Source: Flagellimonas olearia
GTDB taxonomy: Bacteria > Bacteroidota > Bacteroidia > Flavobacteriales > Flavobacteriaceae
Length of the DNA: 64,000 nt
Assembly (NCBI RefSeq): GCF_009184425.1
Contig: NZ_WELG01000001.1
Location: forward strand, 661,033-725,032
Direction of reading: 5' to 3'
The notes under the pieces are model-generated. The model was given only the letters and a program-made list of their open reading frames with translations, searched no databases and was not told the DNA's origin. Of the stretch, positions 51,799 through 60,923 are shown piece by piece (the first letter of the stretch is position 1; each line of letters starts with the position of its first letter). A program made the position numbers and the translations under genes.

Positions 51799-54711
51799 AT
51801 GCGATTAAACTACTACTTTTCCCTTCTTTTATTGTTCAGTGTGTGCCTTCGCGGTCAAAATGACCCTTTGGTTGTAAAAGATTCCTTGGCCCAAGCCCAT
51901 TGGGTGGAAGGTCAATACCAAAAAATGTCCTTGGAAGAACGGGTGGGGCAACTGTTCATGGTGAGCATTGCTTCGAACCAAGATAAGGCTGCCACCGACA
52001 AAATAACCACATTGGTGAAGGAACAGGCTATTGGCGGGGTTATTTTTTTACCAGGCAGCCCTGTAAAACAAGCTAAATTGACCAATACCTACCAATCAGA
52101 ATCCAAAATTCCTCTCCTGATCGGGTTGGACGCTGAATGGGGGCTAGCCATGCGATTGGATTCAACCTATGCCTTCCCTTGGAACATGACGCTGGGAGCC
52201 ATTCAGGATAACAAAACCGTGGAAAAGGTAGGATATCAGATAGGAAAGCATGCCAAACGCTTGGGCGTACACATCAATTTTGCGCCAGACCTGGATGTGA
52301 ACAACAATCCCAAGAACCCCATTATTGGAAACCGTTCTTTTGGTGAAGACCCCATAAATGTAGGTCAGAAGGGTGTGGCCTTCGCAAAGGGTATGGAAGC
52401 CGCTGGAGTCCTTTCATGCGGAAAACACTTCCCCGGTCATGGGGATACAGCTACGGATTCCCACAAGGCATTGCCCATTATCGCTTCAAATAGGGAAAGA
52501 TTGGATTCCATTGAACTTTATCCGTTTGACAAGGCCATCAATAATGGTCTGAGTTCGGTGATGATTGCCCATTTGGCCGTTCCAAGCCTGGAAGAAAGAG
52601 AAGGGTTTCCGTCCTCACTTTCCAAAAGTATTGTGGTGGACCTACTTCAAAATGAAATGGGTTTCAAAGGATTGGTTTTTACCGATGCTCTTAATATGAA
52701 GGCTGTTTCAGAGTTCGCGCCGGACGGAGAGGTGGAACTACAAGCATTTTTGGCAGGAAATGATATGTTGTTGATGCCTGTGGATGTGCTATCGGCCAAG
52801 AAAAAGCTTATGGAGGCCTATGAAGCTGGGACCATTACGGAGGAACGCCTTTCCCATTCCGTGAAAAAGATTTTGATGGCCAAATACAAAGCTGGGTTGT
52901 CTGATTATAAGCCCATTGAGCTGGAAAATCTTTATGAGGATCTCAATGGTATTGAAAACGATGTCATTTACGAGGAAGCGATTGAAGGAGCCATTACGGT
53001 GGCTAAAAATAATTTCTCCTTGATGCCCATCAAAAAATTGGAGAACAAGAAAATAGCCTATGTCCATTTTGGGGATGATGAGGGAGCACCTTTTTTGGAT
53101 GCATTGAACCAGTATTTCAAGGTTACGGCCATCAAGGCAAAGGATATTGCTGGATACCGGAAAGAGTTGGCCAATTATAATTTGGTCATCATAGGGTTTC
53201 ACAAAAGCAATGCAAGCCCTTGGAAAGGGTATAAATTTTCCAAGAATGAGATTTTTTGGCTGGAGGAAATATCGCGTATGCGCACCAGTAATACCATTTT
53301 GACCCTTTTTGCCAAACCCTATGCCCTTTTGGATGTATTGAATTTTGATGCAATGGATGGCGTGGTGGTAGCGTATCAGAACAGTAAAATTGCCCAAGAA
53401 AAAGCGGCAGAGGTCATTTTTGGTGCCATTGGCGCCGATGGTAAACTTCCCGTCTCTGCACATCCAGAATTTCCAGTAAACACAGGAGAGAAACTGGAAT
53501 CTTTGAAGCGTTTGGGGTATAGCATCCCGGAACGGGTAGGGTTGAGTTCCACAGGACTTGCCGAAGTGGATAGTTTAGTACATTCAGGTCTGGATTCCCT
53601 GATGTTTCCCGGGGCACAGGTTTTGGTGGCCAGAAAAGGTAAAGTGGTCTACAATAAAAGTTTTGGAAAGCCTACTTATGATTCCACGAGACATGTGAAT
53701 GCCAATTCCATTTATGACTTGGCTTCGTTGACCAAAATATTGTCCACGCTGCCATTGATCATGAAAATGGAGGAGGAGGGAAAAATTGCCTTGAACAATA
53801 CTTTTCAGGAATTGGTACCAGAATATGGAGAGACGGAACTAAAGGACGTAACCGTCCTCAAGGCTTTGTCCCACTACGGGCGTCTTCCGGCTTGGATCGC
53901 TTTTTATCTGGACACGCTTACCAAGGAAAGAAAACCTTCCGATGAATTTTATAGAAAATCACCCACTGAAGGGTATTCTTATCAGGTGGCCGACCATTTG
54001 TATCTCACGAATGCCTATAAAGACTCCATCTACGATAGAATAGGTAGGCAAAGTTTAAAATCAAATCGATACCGATATAGTGATGTAGGCTATTATGTTT
54101 TTAAAAAATATATTGAGGATACGTATGGCAAGCCTATTGATGAGCTTATCAATGAGTTTCTCTATACGCCTTTGGGATTGCAGCATACCGCATTTAATCC
54201 CTTGCATAAGTTCCCGAAAGATGAAATAATCCCTTCAGAGGAGGATGACTATTTTCGATACCAGACCATTCAGGGATATGTGCACGATATGGGAGCTGCC
54301 ATGCAAGGTGGAGTAGGGGGACATGCCGGACTGTTCAGTACGGCCAGTGATGTAGCCAAGATCATGCAGATGTACCTACAGGGTGGATATTACGGAGGGG
54401 TTCGTTTTTTGAACGATAGGACCGTAAAGAAATTCAATACCTGTTATTTCTGCAATAAAAATGTACGACGTGGGGTGGGATTTGATAAACCCCAGTTGGA
54501 AGAGAGTGGCCCAACTTGTGGTTGTGTATCCCATAAGAGTTTTGGGCATAGTGGCTTTACCGGAACGTATACGTGGGCAGACCCGGACGCGGAGTTGGTC
54601 TATGTGTTTTTGTCCAATAGGACGTATCCATCGGCTACCAATACCTTGTTGATCAAGTCTGGTCTTAGGACGAGGATACAACAAGCTATTTATGATTCCA
54701 TTATAAATTAA
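51799..54711 (+). CDS. GH3 beta-N-acetylglucosaminidase fused to S12 serine hydrolase
   Basis: 970 residues. Signal peptide (FSLLLLFSVCLRGQ). GH3 N-terminal domain (about 30-360) with the NagZ signature CGKHFPGHGDTATDSHKALP (catalytic His on a loop) and nucleophile Asp in FTDALNMKAV; a GH3 C-terminal-like domain (about 385-560); then a beta-lactamase-fold domain (about 585-965) with SLTK in YDLASLTKILSTLPLI, YSDVGYYV (Y-x-N position occupied by YSD) and HSGFTGT (HxG). Known family role: release of GlcNAc from peptidoglycan fragments. The second domain could cut the attached peptide or an ester; activity unproven. Exported. Confidence 0.9.
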   Translation: MRLNYYFSLLLLFSVCLRGQNDPLVVKDSLAQAHWVEGQYQKMSLEERVGQLFMVSIASNQDKAATDKITTLVKEQAIGGVIFLPGSPVKQAKLTNTYQSESKIPLLIGLDAEWGLAMRLDSTYAFPWNMTLGAIQDNKTVEKVGYQIGKHAKRLGVHINFAPDLDVNNNPKNPIIGNRSFGEDPINVGQKGVAFAKGMEAAGVLSCGKHFPGHGDTATDSHKALPIIASNRERLDSIELYPFDKAINNGLSSVMIAHLAVPSLEEREGFPSSLSKSIVVDLLQNEMGFKGLVFTDALNMKAVSEFAPDGEVELQAFLAGNDMLLMPVDVLSAKKKLMEAYEAGTITEERLSHSVKKILMAKYKAGLSDYKPIELENLYEDLNGIENDVIYEEAIEGAITVAKNNFSLMPIKKLENKKIAYVHFGDDEGAPFLDALNQYFKVTAIKAKDIAGYRKELANYNLVIIGFHKSNASPWKGYKFSKNEIFWLEEISRMRTSNTILTLFAKPYALLDVLNFDAMDGVVVAYQNSKIAQEKAAEVIFGAIGADGKLPVSAHPEFPVNTGEKLESLKRLGYSIPERVGLSSTGLAEVDSLVHSGLDSLMFPGAQVLVARKGKVVYNKSFGKPTYDSTRHVNANSIYDLASLTKILSTLPLIMKMEEEGKIALNNTFQELVPEYGETELKDVTVLKALSHYGRLPAWIAFYLDTLTKERKPSDEFYRKSPTEGYSYQVADHLYLTNAYKDSIYDRIGRQSLKSNRYRYSDVGYYVFKKYIEDTYGKPIDELINEFLYTPLGLQHTAFNPLHKFPKDEIIPSEEDDYFRYQTIQGYVHDMGAAMQGGVGGHAGLFSTASDVAKIMQMYLQGGYYGGVRFLNDRTVKKFNTCYFCNKNVRRGVGFDKPQLEESGPTCGCVSHKSFGHSGFTGTYTWADPDAELVYVFLSNRTYPSATNTLLIKSGLRTRIQQAIYDSIIN

Positions 54712-54727
54712 CAAGCAAATATTACCG

Positions 54728-54735
54728 TAGCTTTG
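54728..54735 (+). promoter_or_regulatory. possible -7 box (TAGCTTTG) at bshA
   Basis: Exact TAnnTTTG, but only 5 bp before the bshA ATG. Transcription from it would start at about the ATG and give a leaderless mRNA. No -33 TTG at standard spacing. Listed with low confidence. Confidence 0.25.
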
Positions 54736-54740
54736 TTTTC

Positions 54741-55883
54741 ATGAAAATTGCAATTGTTTGTTATCCCACCTTTGGAGGGAGTGGTGTAGTGGCCACCGAA
54801 TTGGGAATAGCCTTGGCGGAGAGAGGGCATGAAGTGCACTTTATTACCTATAAACAACCGGTTCGATTGGGACTTTTAGGTAACAACATCCATTTTCATG
54901 AGGTCCATGTTCCCGAGTATCCCCTTTTTCATTATCAACCCTATGAGCTGGCATTGTCCAGTAAGTTGGTGGATACCATAAAAATGTATGAAATCGAGTT
55001 GCTGCATGTGCATTATGCCATCCCCCACGCTTATGCGGGCTATATGGCCAAAAAGATGCTTCAGGAGTATGGGATTTTTATTCCCATGATCACCACTTTG
55101 CACGGAACCGATATCACTTTGGTGGGAAAACACCCTTTCTATAAGCCTGCCGTCACCTTCAGTATCAATAAATCCGATGTGGTCACCTCGGTTTCCGAGG
55201 CCCTGAAAAAGAGCACATTGGAGTTGTTTGAGATTGAAAGGGATATTGAGGTAATTCCAAACTTTATAGAAAAAAACAAGTATAGCACAGAATATACAGA
55301 TTGCCAACGCTCTTTGATGGCCAAGGACAATGAGCGTATCATTACCCACATCAGTAACTTTAGAAAGGTAAAACGTATTCCTGACGTCATTAAGGTTTTT
55401 CAGCGTATTCAAAAGGAAGTTCCTTCAAAATTGATTATGGTGGGAGAGGGGCCCGAAAAGGAGAATGCAGAGCAGATGTGCGATGATTTAGGTCTAAAGG
55501 ATAAGGTGTTGTTCTTGGGTAACAGTACCGAGATTGATAGAATTCTCTGCTTTTCAGACCTCTTCCTGCTACCTTCGGAAACGGAAAGTTTTGGTTTGGC
55601 GGCCCTAGAAGCCATGATTAACAAGGTTGCAGTGGTTTCCAGTAACACCGGAGGTATTCCAGAAGTGAACATTGATGGAGTTTCAGGCTTCTTATCCAAT
55701 GTTGGTGATGTGGATGATATGGCCTCCAAGGCCCTCCAGATATTGAAGGACGACCAGACTTTGGAGAAATTCAAGCAAAATGCCTACAACGTTGCTTCCA
55801 AGTTTGATATTGTCAATATATTACCCCTGTATGAAGAAATCTACGAGAAAGCCTATAATTCCAGATTCAAGAATACCGTCTAA
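54741..55883 (+). CDS. bshA: N-acetyl-alpha-D-glucosaminyl L-malate synthase BshA
   Basis: 380 residues, GT-B fold, GT4 family. KIAIVCYPTFGGSGVVATELG is the typical BshA start; LHVHYAIPHAYAGYMAK, TTLHGTDITLVGKHP, VSEALKKST, IPNFIEKNKYS, ISNFRKVKRIPDVIKVF, VGEGPEK and LPSETESFGLAALEAM (GT4 EX7E motif) follow. Joins UDP-GlcNAc to L-malate, the first step of bacillithiol synthesis. bshB and bshC are not in this window. Followed 3 bp later by a small lipoprotein gene. Confidence 0.93.
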   Translation: MKIAIVCYPTFGGSGVVATELGIALAERGHEVHFITYKQPVRLGLLGNNIHFHEVHVPEYPLFHYQPYELALSSKLVDTIKMYEIELLHVHYAIPHAYAGYMAKKMLQEYGIFIPMITTLHGTDITLVGKHPFYKPAVTFSINKSDVVTSVSEALKKSTLELFEIERDIEVIPNFIEKNKYSTEYTDCQRSLMAKDNERIITHISNFRKVKRIPDVIKVFQRIQKEVPSKLIMVGEGPEKENAEQMCDDLGLKDKVLFLGNSTEIDRILCFSDLFLLPSETESFGLAALEAMINKVAVVSSNTGGIPEVNIDGVSGFLSNVGDVDDMASKALQILKDDQTLEKFKQNAYNVASKFDIVNILPLYEEIYEKAYNSRFKNTV

Positions 55884-55886
55884 TAT

Positions 55887-56333
55887 ATGAGATATGCCGT
55901 GTCTTTACTCATGTTGATTGGTTTGCTTTCCTGTAAGGCGCAATCCCTATATGGGGAAAAAATGGAAGATTTGGTTTTGGTGGCACATGATGGATATAGT
56001 GGTATCCCGGAGTATGAGACCAAGGTAATACAGGATGCCAAGTCGTTGAACAAATTTTATGCACAGATCAACAAGACCAGAAAGCCTGGTCTTCCTGTTC
56101 CGATTATTGATTTTTCCACGGAAACGGTTTTGGTAGTCTGCTTGGGAGAGCTTCAAGGAGAAAAAGAGCCACTTTTGTCAAGAATTCAACAAACTGAGGA
56201 TGAACTATTGGTGGCAATAGAGCTGTCCACACCGGCTAAAAAAGGAGAATCCCAAGCTGTTTCGTACCCTTTTTATTTATATAAAATGCCATATACCTCA
56301 AAGGAAATCTATTTTAAAAAGGTAGGGTGGTAA
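55887..56333 (+). CDS. small lipoprotein, possible PrcB C-terminal-like domain
   Basis: 148 residues with lipobox LLSCKAQ. The region from about 45 to 140 (DAKSLNKFYAQIN, VPIIDFSTETVLVVCLGE, LLVAIELSTPAKKGESQAVSYPFYLYKMPY) has the strand order of the PrcB C-terminal domain of a Treponema protease complex; this is a weak, by-eye match. Next to bshA with a 3-bp gap, so co-transcribed, but no functional link is known. Confidence 0.6.
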   Translation: MRYAVSLLMLIGLLSCKAQSLYGEKMEDLVLVAHDGYSGIPEYETKVIQDAKSLNKFYAQINKTRKPGLPVPIIDFSTETVLVVCLGELQGEKEPLLSRIQQTEDELLVAIELSTPAKKGESQAVSYPFYLYKMPYTSKEIYFKKVGW

Positions 56334-56419
56334 ACCTAAAACGAATCACTCATTTATTGCGTCTCATCGAAAATTAAAGCACTTGAAAGTGCAAAATTTA
56401 TCTTTTTGAACAGTTGGTA

Positions 56420-56427
56420 TAGCTTTG
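56420..56427 (+). promoter_or_regulatory. -7 box (TAGCTTTG) of the OmpA gene
   Basis: Exact TAnnTTTG, 26 bp before the ATG at 56454; start of transcription near 56434. The -33 region shows no well-spaced TTG. Confidence 0.4.
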
Positions 56428-56453
56428 TTCTTGATAACCTCAAATCTTACATA

Positions 56454-57626
56454 ATGAATATTTCAAGATTGGCCTGCGTGGCTTTGGCATGTATTTTAAC
56501 CACATCTACTTTTTCCCAAGAACCAGAATTGGAGCTGACCAAGAAAGATAGCATTGTAAATAGCTATTGGCTTGTTTCTTTGGGAACCAATATGGTGGAC
56601 GACTCTGGCCATGAATTTAGCAGACTTTTTGATATAGAAGGTGCTTGGAATATGGTTCCTTATCCATCCAGGATCAGTGTGGGTCGCTATTTTAAAAATG
56701 GATTGGGCCTGGAAGCCATCGGCAGCTACAACAAGTACAAAGAAGGAAAGATTGTTGATCAAGTAATAAACCCAGAGGACAAGGATTATTTTGGAATAGA
56801 CTTTAGGGTGAGCTATGACCTTAACATGATATTAGGGGAGACCGGTTTCTTTGACCCTTATATTGGAATTGGAGCTGGATATACAGATGCCAATGACCAA
56901 GGTAGGGGAACATATAATGCTACGGTGGGATTCAGGACGTGGCTCTCCGACCATTGGGGATTGGATTTTAATACTACAGGCAAGTGGGCCATGAGCACAG
57001 AGAATGCCACCAATCACATTCAACATGCATTAGGTGTAGCCTATAGGTTTAATGTTGAAAAAGGACTTTCCAGAAAAGGACAGGAAAAATTGGCTTTACT
57101 GGAAGAAATGGAAAAAGAGCAGCAAAGGGTACAGGATTCCATAGCCAAAGCTGAAGAGGCCAGACTATTGGCAGAGCGCCTGCAAAGAGAAAAGGAGGCT
57201 TCGGAACTTGCTGCTGCTGAAAAGGCCAGAAAAGATGCCGAAGATGCCAGACGTGCCGCTTTACAGAATAAAATCAACCAATTGGGCAATGTATACTTTA
57301 AGCTGAATTCATCATACCTTACCAGCAAGGACAAAGAATTGTTGGATGAGCTTGTGGCCATTATGGAAAGTGAACCCACAATAACCATAAAAATTACTGC
57401 CCATACGGATTCCCGAGGAACCCATAAATACAATCAATGGTTGTCAGAAAAAAGAGCTGAGCGTACAGTGGACTATGTTATCTCAAAAGGAATTTCTTCT
57501 GATAGAATAGAACATGATGCTTTTGGAGAAACCCAGCTGATCAATGATTGTAAGGACGGGGTATATTGTACCGAGGAAGAGCATTCTAAAAATAGAAGAT
57601 CAGAGTTCATTCTTTTGGGCTATTAA
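56454..57626 (+). CDS. OmpA family outer membrane protein
   Basis: 390 residues from the ATG at 56454 (the open frame upstream has no signal peptide). Signal peptide LACVALACILTTSTFSQ, an eight-stranded porin-type barrel (about 30-215), a charged coiled coil (about 230-295; repeated KAEEARLLAERLQREKE-type heptads) and the C-terminal OmpA domain (NQLGNVYFKLNSSYLTSKDKELLDEL, KITAHTDSRGTHKYNQWLSEKRAE in part; peptidoglycan-binding Asp and Arg present). Ties the outer membrane to the cell wall. Single gene. Confidence 0.93.
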   Translation: MNISRLACVALACILTTSTFSQEPELELTKKDSIVNSYWLVSLGTNMVDDSGHEFSRLFDIEGAWNMVPYPSRISVGRYFKNGLGLEAIGSYNKYKEGKIVDQVINPEDKDYFGIDFRVSYDLNMILGETGFFDPYIGIGAGYTDANDQGRGTYNATVGFRTWLSDHWGLDFNTTGKWAMSTENATNHIQHALGVAYRFNVEKGLSRKGQEKLALLEEMEKEQQRVQDSIAKAEEARLLAERLQREKEASELAAAEKARKDAEDARRAALQNKINQLGNVYFKLNSSYLTSKDKELLDELVAIMESEPTITIKITAHTDSRGTHKYNQWLSEKRAERTVDYVISKGISSDRIEHDAFGETQLINDCKDGVYCTEEEHSKNRRSEFILLGY

Positions 57627-57653
57627 TCATAGTGCACAGTAACGAATAAAATT

Positions 57654-57661
57654 AAATTTGG
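57654..57661 (+). promoter_or_regulatory. -7 box (TAAATTTG) before the glycan cluster
   Basis: Exact TAnnTTTG 104 bp before the carbamoyltransferase ATG, predicting a leader of about 97 nt. No TTG at 19 bp upstream. It is the only such box in the gap, so it is a candidate for the whole cluster. Confidence 0.35.
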
Positions 57662-57764
57662 ACGATATTCTGGAAATGAAAAAAGTAAAGATCTTATTTT
57701 CAGTGCTCAAAACTAAAATTAACCAAGGAACCTCCCCATCCTATTAAATAATTCACTTACAAAT

Positions 57765-59471
57765 ATGGTCATACTAGGCTTAAACTATTATTTTCATGAT
57801 TCATCCTCTTGTATAGTTAAGGATGGAAAACTTCTAACGGCAATAGAGGAAGAAAGGTTGAACAGAGACAAGCATACGCAAAAATTCCCAAAACTATCTG
57901 TTGAAAGATGTCTTAAAGATTCTGGACTGAAATTTTCAGATGTGGATCATATTGCGGTTTCCATCAAACCAAAACACAATAGGGGTAAAAAAGTATTGTT
58001 TATACTTTCCAAGATGTTTTCCATGCTTAAATCACGCAGCCTGCTCCGGTTTATTGGATATCAGATTGGTTATCCGTATTTGAAGCAACGGGATTTTTGG
58101 GCGTGGTACAACGAACATTGGGGGACATCTGATAAGAAACCGAAGGTTCACTTTGTTGAGCACCATTTGTCCCATGTGGCTGGCTCTTTTTTTGTGTCTC
58201 CTTACAAAGAAGCCGCGTTGCTGGGAATAGATGGAGCAGGGGAGTGGGCAACTACTTGGATTGGTCACGGTAATGGGTTGAAAATAAATAAGATAAGCGA
58301 GAATTTTTTCCCACACTCATTAGGGGCCTTCTATGAAATTGTAACTCAATTTTGTGGTTTTAAACCTAACTATGATGAAGGAAAGACCATGGGGCTTGCA
58401 CCTATGGGAAATCCTGAGACCTATAAGGCCGAAGTTGAAAAAATCATTCAGGTAGATAAGCATGGAAGGTTTAAAATGGACCTATCCTTTTTTAATCCTC
58501 AATTTGTAGGATATTCAGAAAAATTTGTTTCCGTATTTGGTAAGCCAAGGGAAAAAGGAGCTCCTTTTGAAGAAAGGCATAAAGATGTGGCTGCGGCTTT
58601 CCAAAGAGTTCTGGAAGACAAAGTTTTGCAAATTTGCGATATACTTTATGAAAAAACCAAGGCAGAGTATTTGGTGATTGCTGGAGGTGTTTCCTTGAAC
58701 AGTGTCATGAACGGGCGGATTGTTAGGGAGAGTAAATTCAAAGATGTTTATGTGATGCCCGCCGCCGGTGATAATGGGACCGCGCTTGGTGCCGCGTATT
58801 ATGTTCACAATGGTATTTTGGGCAATGAACGGAACTATGTTCACGATAACCCATATGTGGGGACTTCGTATTCCAATGAAGAGATCAAAAAGGTGCTTGA
58901 CGGTGCTAAACTATCGTACCAATATGTTGAGGATATTTGTGAGCATGCCGCAGAATTATTGGAAAAAGGAAGGATTCTTGGATGGTTTCAGGGACCTATG
59001 GAGGTTGGTCCAAGGGCATTGGGCAGTAGGAGTATATTGGCCAATCCTGCTTTTCCAGATATGAAGGATAAGATAAATTCGGAGGTCAAGTTTCGAGAAG
59101 CCTACAGACCATTTGCCCCATCGGCAATTGTGGAAGCAAAGGACGACTTTTTTGATTTGAAAGTGGAAGCACCTTTTATGCTTAAAGTCTGTAATGTATT
59201 GCCGGAAAAGCAGAAAATCATTCCTGCGGTAACTCACGTTGATGGAAGTGCAAGGTTACAGACTGTTAGACGGGAATTGCACCCTAGATATTATGATTTG
59301 ATCAAGGCTTTGGGTGAAAGAACAGGGGTGCCGGTTGTACTGAACACAAGCTTCAATATTCAAGGAGAACCTGTAGTGGAATCACCAAAGGATGCGATAC
59401 GTTGTTTCTTCTCTACTGGATTGGATGAATTGGTCATTGGTAATTACGTTTTAACGAAAACGGCGTTATAA
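57765..59471 (+). CDS. NodU/CmcH-family O-carbamoyltransferase
   Basis: 568 residues, complete. N-terminal Kae1-like carbamoyl-adenylate domain: ILGLNYYFHDSSSCIV, AIEEERLNRDKHTQKFP, FVEHHLSHVAGSFFVSPY (metal His pair), IDGAGEWATTWIG, AGGVSLNSVMNGR and PAAGDNGTALGAAYY. C-terminal domain (about 400-568): LGWFQGPMEVGPRALGSRSILA, FREAYRPFAPS, VVLNTSFNIQGEPVV. Transfers a carbamoyl group from carbamoyl phosphate to a sugar or antibiotic hydroxyl. Context points to a surface polysaccharide as acceptor. Its stop codon overlaps the next start by 1 bp. Confidence 0.92.
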   Translation: MVILGLNYYFHDSSSCIVKDGKLLTAIEEERLNRDKHTQKFPKLSVERCLKDSGLKFSDVDHIAVSIKPKHNRGKKVLFILSKMFSMLKSRSLLRFIGYQIGYPYLKQRDFWAWYNEHWGTSDKKPKVHFVEHHLSHVAGSFFVSPYKEAALLGIDGAGEWATTWIGHGNGLKINKISENFFPHSLGAFYEIVTQFCGFKPNYDEGKTMGLAPMGNPETYKAEVEKIIQVDKHGRFKMDLSFFNPQFVGYSEKFVSVFGKPREKGAPFEERHKDVAAAFQRVLEDKVLQICDILYEKTKAEYLVIAGGVSLNSVMNGRIVRESKFKDVYVMPAAGDNGTALGAAYYVHNGILGNERNYVHDNPYVGTSYSNEEIKKVLDGAKLSYQYVEDICEHAAELLEKGRILGWFQGPMEVGPRALGSRSILANPAFPDMKDKINSEVKFREAYRPFAPSAIVEAKDDFFDLKVEAPFMLKVCNVLPEKQKIIPAVTHVDGSARLQTVRRELHPRYYDLIKALGERTGVPVVLNTSFNIQGEPVVESPKDAIRCFFSTGLDELVIGNYVLTKTAL

Positions 59472-60919
59472 TGCTTTTTAACTCGCTTGAGTTTTTCATA
59501 TTCCTGCCATTGGTCTTTGTGCTGTACTGGTTTGTAACCAATAGTAACCTTAGACTACAGAATGCATTGATAGTGGTTGCGAGCTATGTTTTCTATGGTT
59601 GGTGGGATTGGCGTTTTCTTTCGCTGATAGTATTCAGCACTTTAGTGGATTATGTCATAGGAATTATACTCAGGGGAGAGGAGCGGGAAGGACGCAGGAA
59701 GTTTCTTCTTTGGACCAGTTTATGTGTTAACCTAGGTTTTTTGGGTTTTTTCAAGTACTACAACTTTTTTGTGGACAATTTTGTAGAGGCATTTTCTTTC
59801 TTTGGCCAACCGATAAGTAAGGGTACCTTGAACATTGTTCTTCCAGTGGGAATAAGCTTTTATACCTTTCAGACCCTTAGTTACACCATAGATGTGTATC
59901 GAAGGAAACTGGAACCCACAAAAGATTTTGTTGCTTTTGCGGCTTTTGTAAGCTTTTTCCCTCAATTGGTTGCTGGGCCAATTGAAAGAGCGACAAATTT
60001 GTTGCCACAGATTTCAATGCGCAGAGAGTTCAAGTATAATCAAGCAGCTGATGGGGTTAAATTGATTATCTGGGGACTTTTTAAAAAGGTGGCAATCGCG
60101 GATGCTCTTGCCCCCATTGTAGATGATATCTTTGCCAATGCAGGTTCTTACCCGGCCAGTACGTTGTTTATGGGAGCCGTATTCTTTGGTTTTCAAATTT
60201 ATGGGGATTTCTCAGGATATTCAGACATAGCAATCGGAACCGCCAAACTTTTTGGAATAGAATTGATGTCCAACTTTAAGTTTCCTTACTTTTCAAGGGA
60301 CATAGCAGAGTTTTGGCGAAGATGGCATATTTCGTTGTCCACTTGGTTTAGGGATTATCTGTATATTCCTTTAGGAGGATCTAGGGTCAAGAAAAGTATT
60401 GCGATCAGAAATGTTTTTATAATTTTTTTGGTCAGTGGATTTTGGCATGGCGCCAATTGGACTTTTATTATTTGGGGAGCTATCCATGCATTGATGTTTA
60501 TACCACTTTTTCTGTTTGGACAACACCGTAGGCACTCAGGGGATATAATTGGCTCCACTGGTGAAAATTTCTTTAATGGTCAACTTGTCAAAGTCATAGG
60601 AACTTTTATTTTGGTTACTCTTTCTTGGATTTTTTTTCGTGCGGAGAGTGTTAATGATTCTTTTGTATATATAGGTAGGCTTCTTACAGATTTCTCTATG
60701 GATAGGTACAATCACCCAAGGGGCTATAGAATGGTAGACTATTTTATTCTTTTGCTGTTTTTTATTGCCTACGAATACATTATAAGAAAGGATGAACGTA
60801 GACCGTTCAATTTTAAATATAAAGGTGTTAGATTATTGATGTATATCTTAATCGTCTTCACCACAATTTTGTTTTACGATAGTGGAACGGATAGGTCATT
60901 CATTTATTTTCAATTTTAA
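59471..60919 (+). CDS. MBOAT family O-acyltransferase (AlgI-like)
   Basis: 482 residues, about ten membrane segments. PVGISFYTFQTLSYTIDVYRR, FFPQLVAGPIERATNLLPQI, FWRRWHISLSTWFRDYLYIPLGGSR and VSGFWHGANWTFIIWGAIHAL, with the catalytic His in the last motif. AlgI-like proteins pass acetyl groups across the membrane to a periplasmic partner for polysaccharide O-acetylation. The SGNH protein encoded next is the likely partner. Confidence 0.93.
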   Translation: MLFNSLEFFIFLPLVFVLYWFVTNSNLRLQNALIVVASYVFYGWWDWRFLSLIVFSTLVDYVIGIILRGEEREGRRKFLLWTSLCVNLGFLGFFKYYNFFVDNFVEAFSFFGQPISKGTLNIVLPVGISFYTFQTLSYTIDVYRRKLEPTKDFVAFAAFVSFFPQLVAGPIERATNLLPQISMRREFKYNQAADGVKLIIWGLFKKVAIADALAPIVDDIFANAGSYPASTLFMGAVFFGFQIYGDFSGYSDIAIGTAKLFGIELMSNFKFPYFSRDIAEFWRRWHISLSTWFRDYLYIPLGGSRVKKSIAIRNVFIIFLVSGFWHGANWTFIIWGAIHALMFIPLFLFGQHRRHSGDIIGSTGENFFNGQLVKVIGTFILVTLSWIFFRAESVNDSFVYIGRLLTDFSMDRYNHPRGYRMVDYFILLLFFIAYEYIIRKDERRPFNFKYKGVRLLMYILIVFTTILFYDSGTDRSFIYFQF

Positions 60920-60923
60920 GGCT

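Noticed and set aside
56379-56392. Inverted repeat GCACTTGAAAGTGC as a terminator
   Set aside because: Only six pairs with a two-base loop and no direct T-run; could be chance or a small operator.
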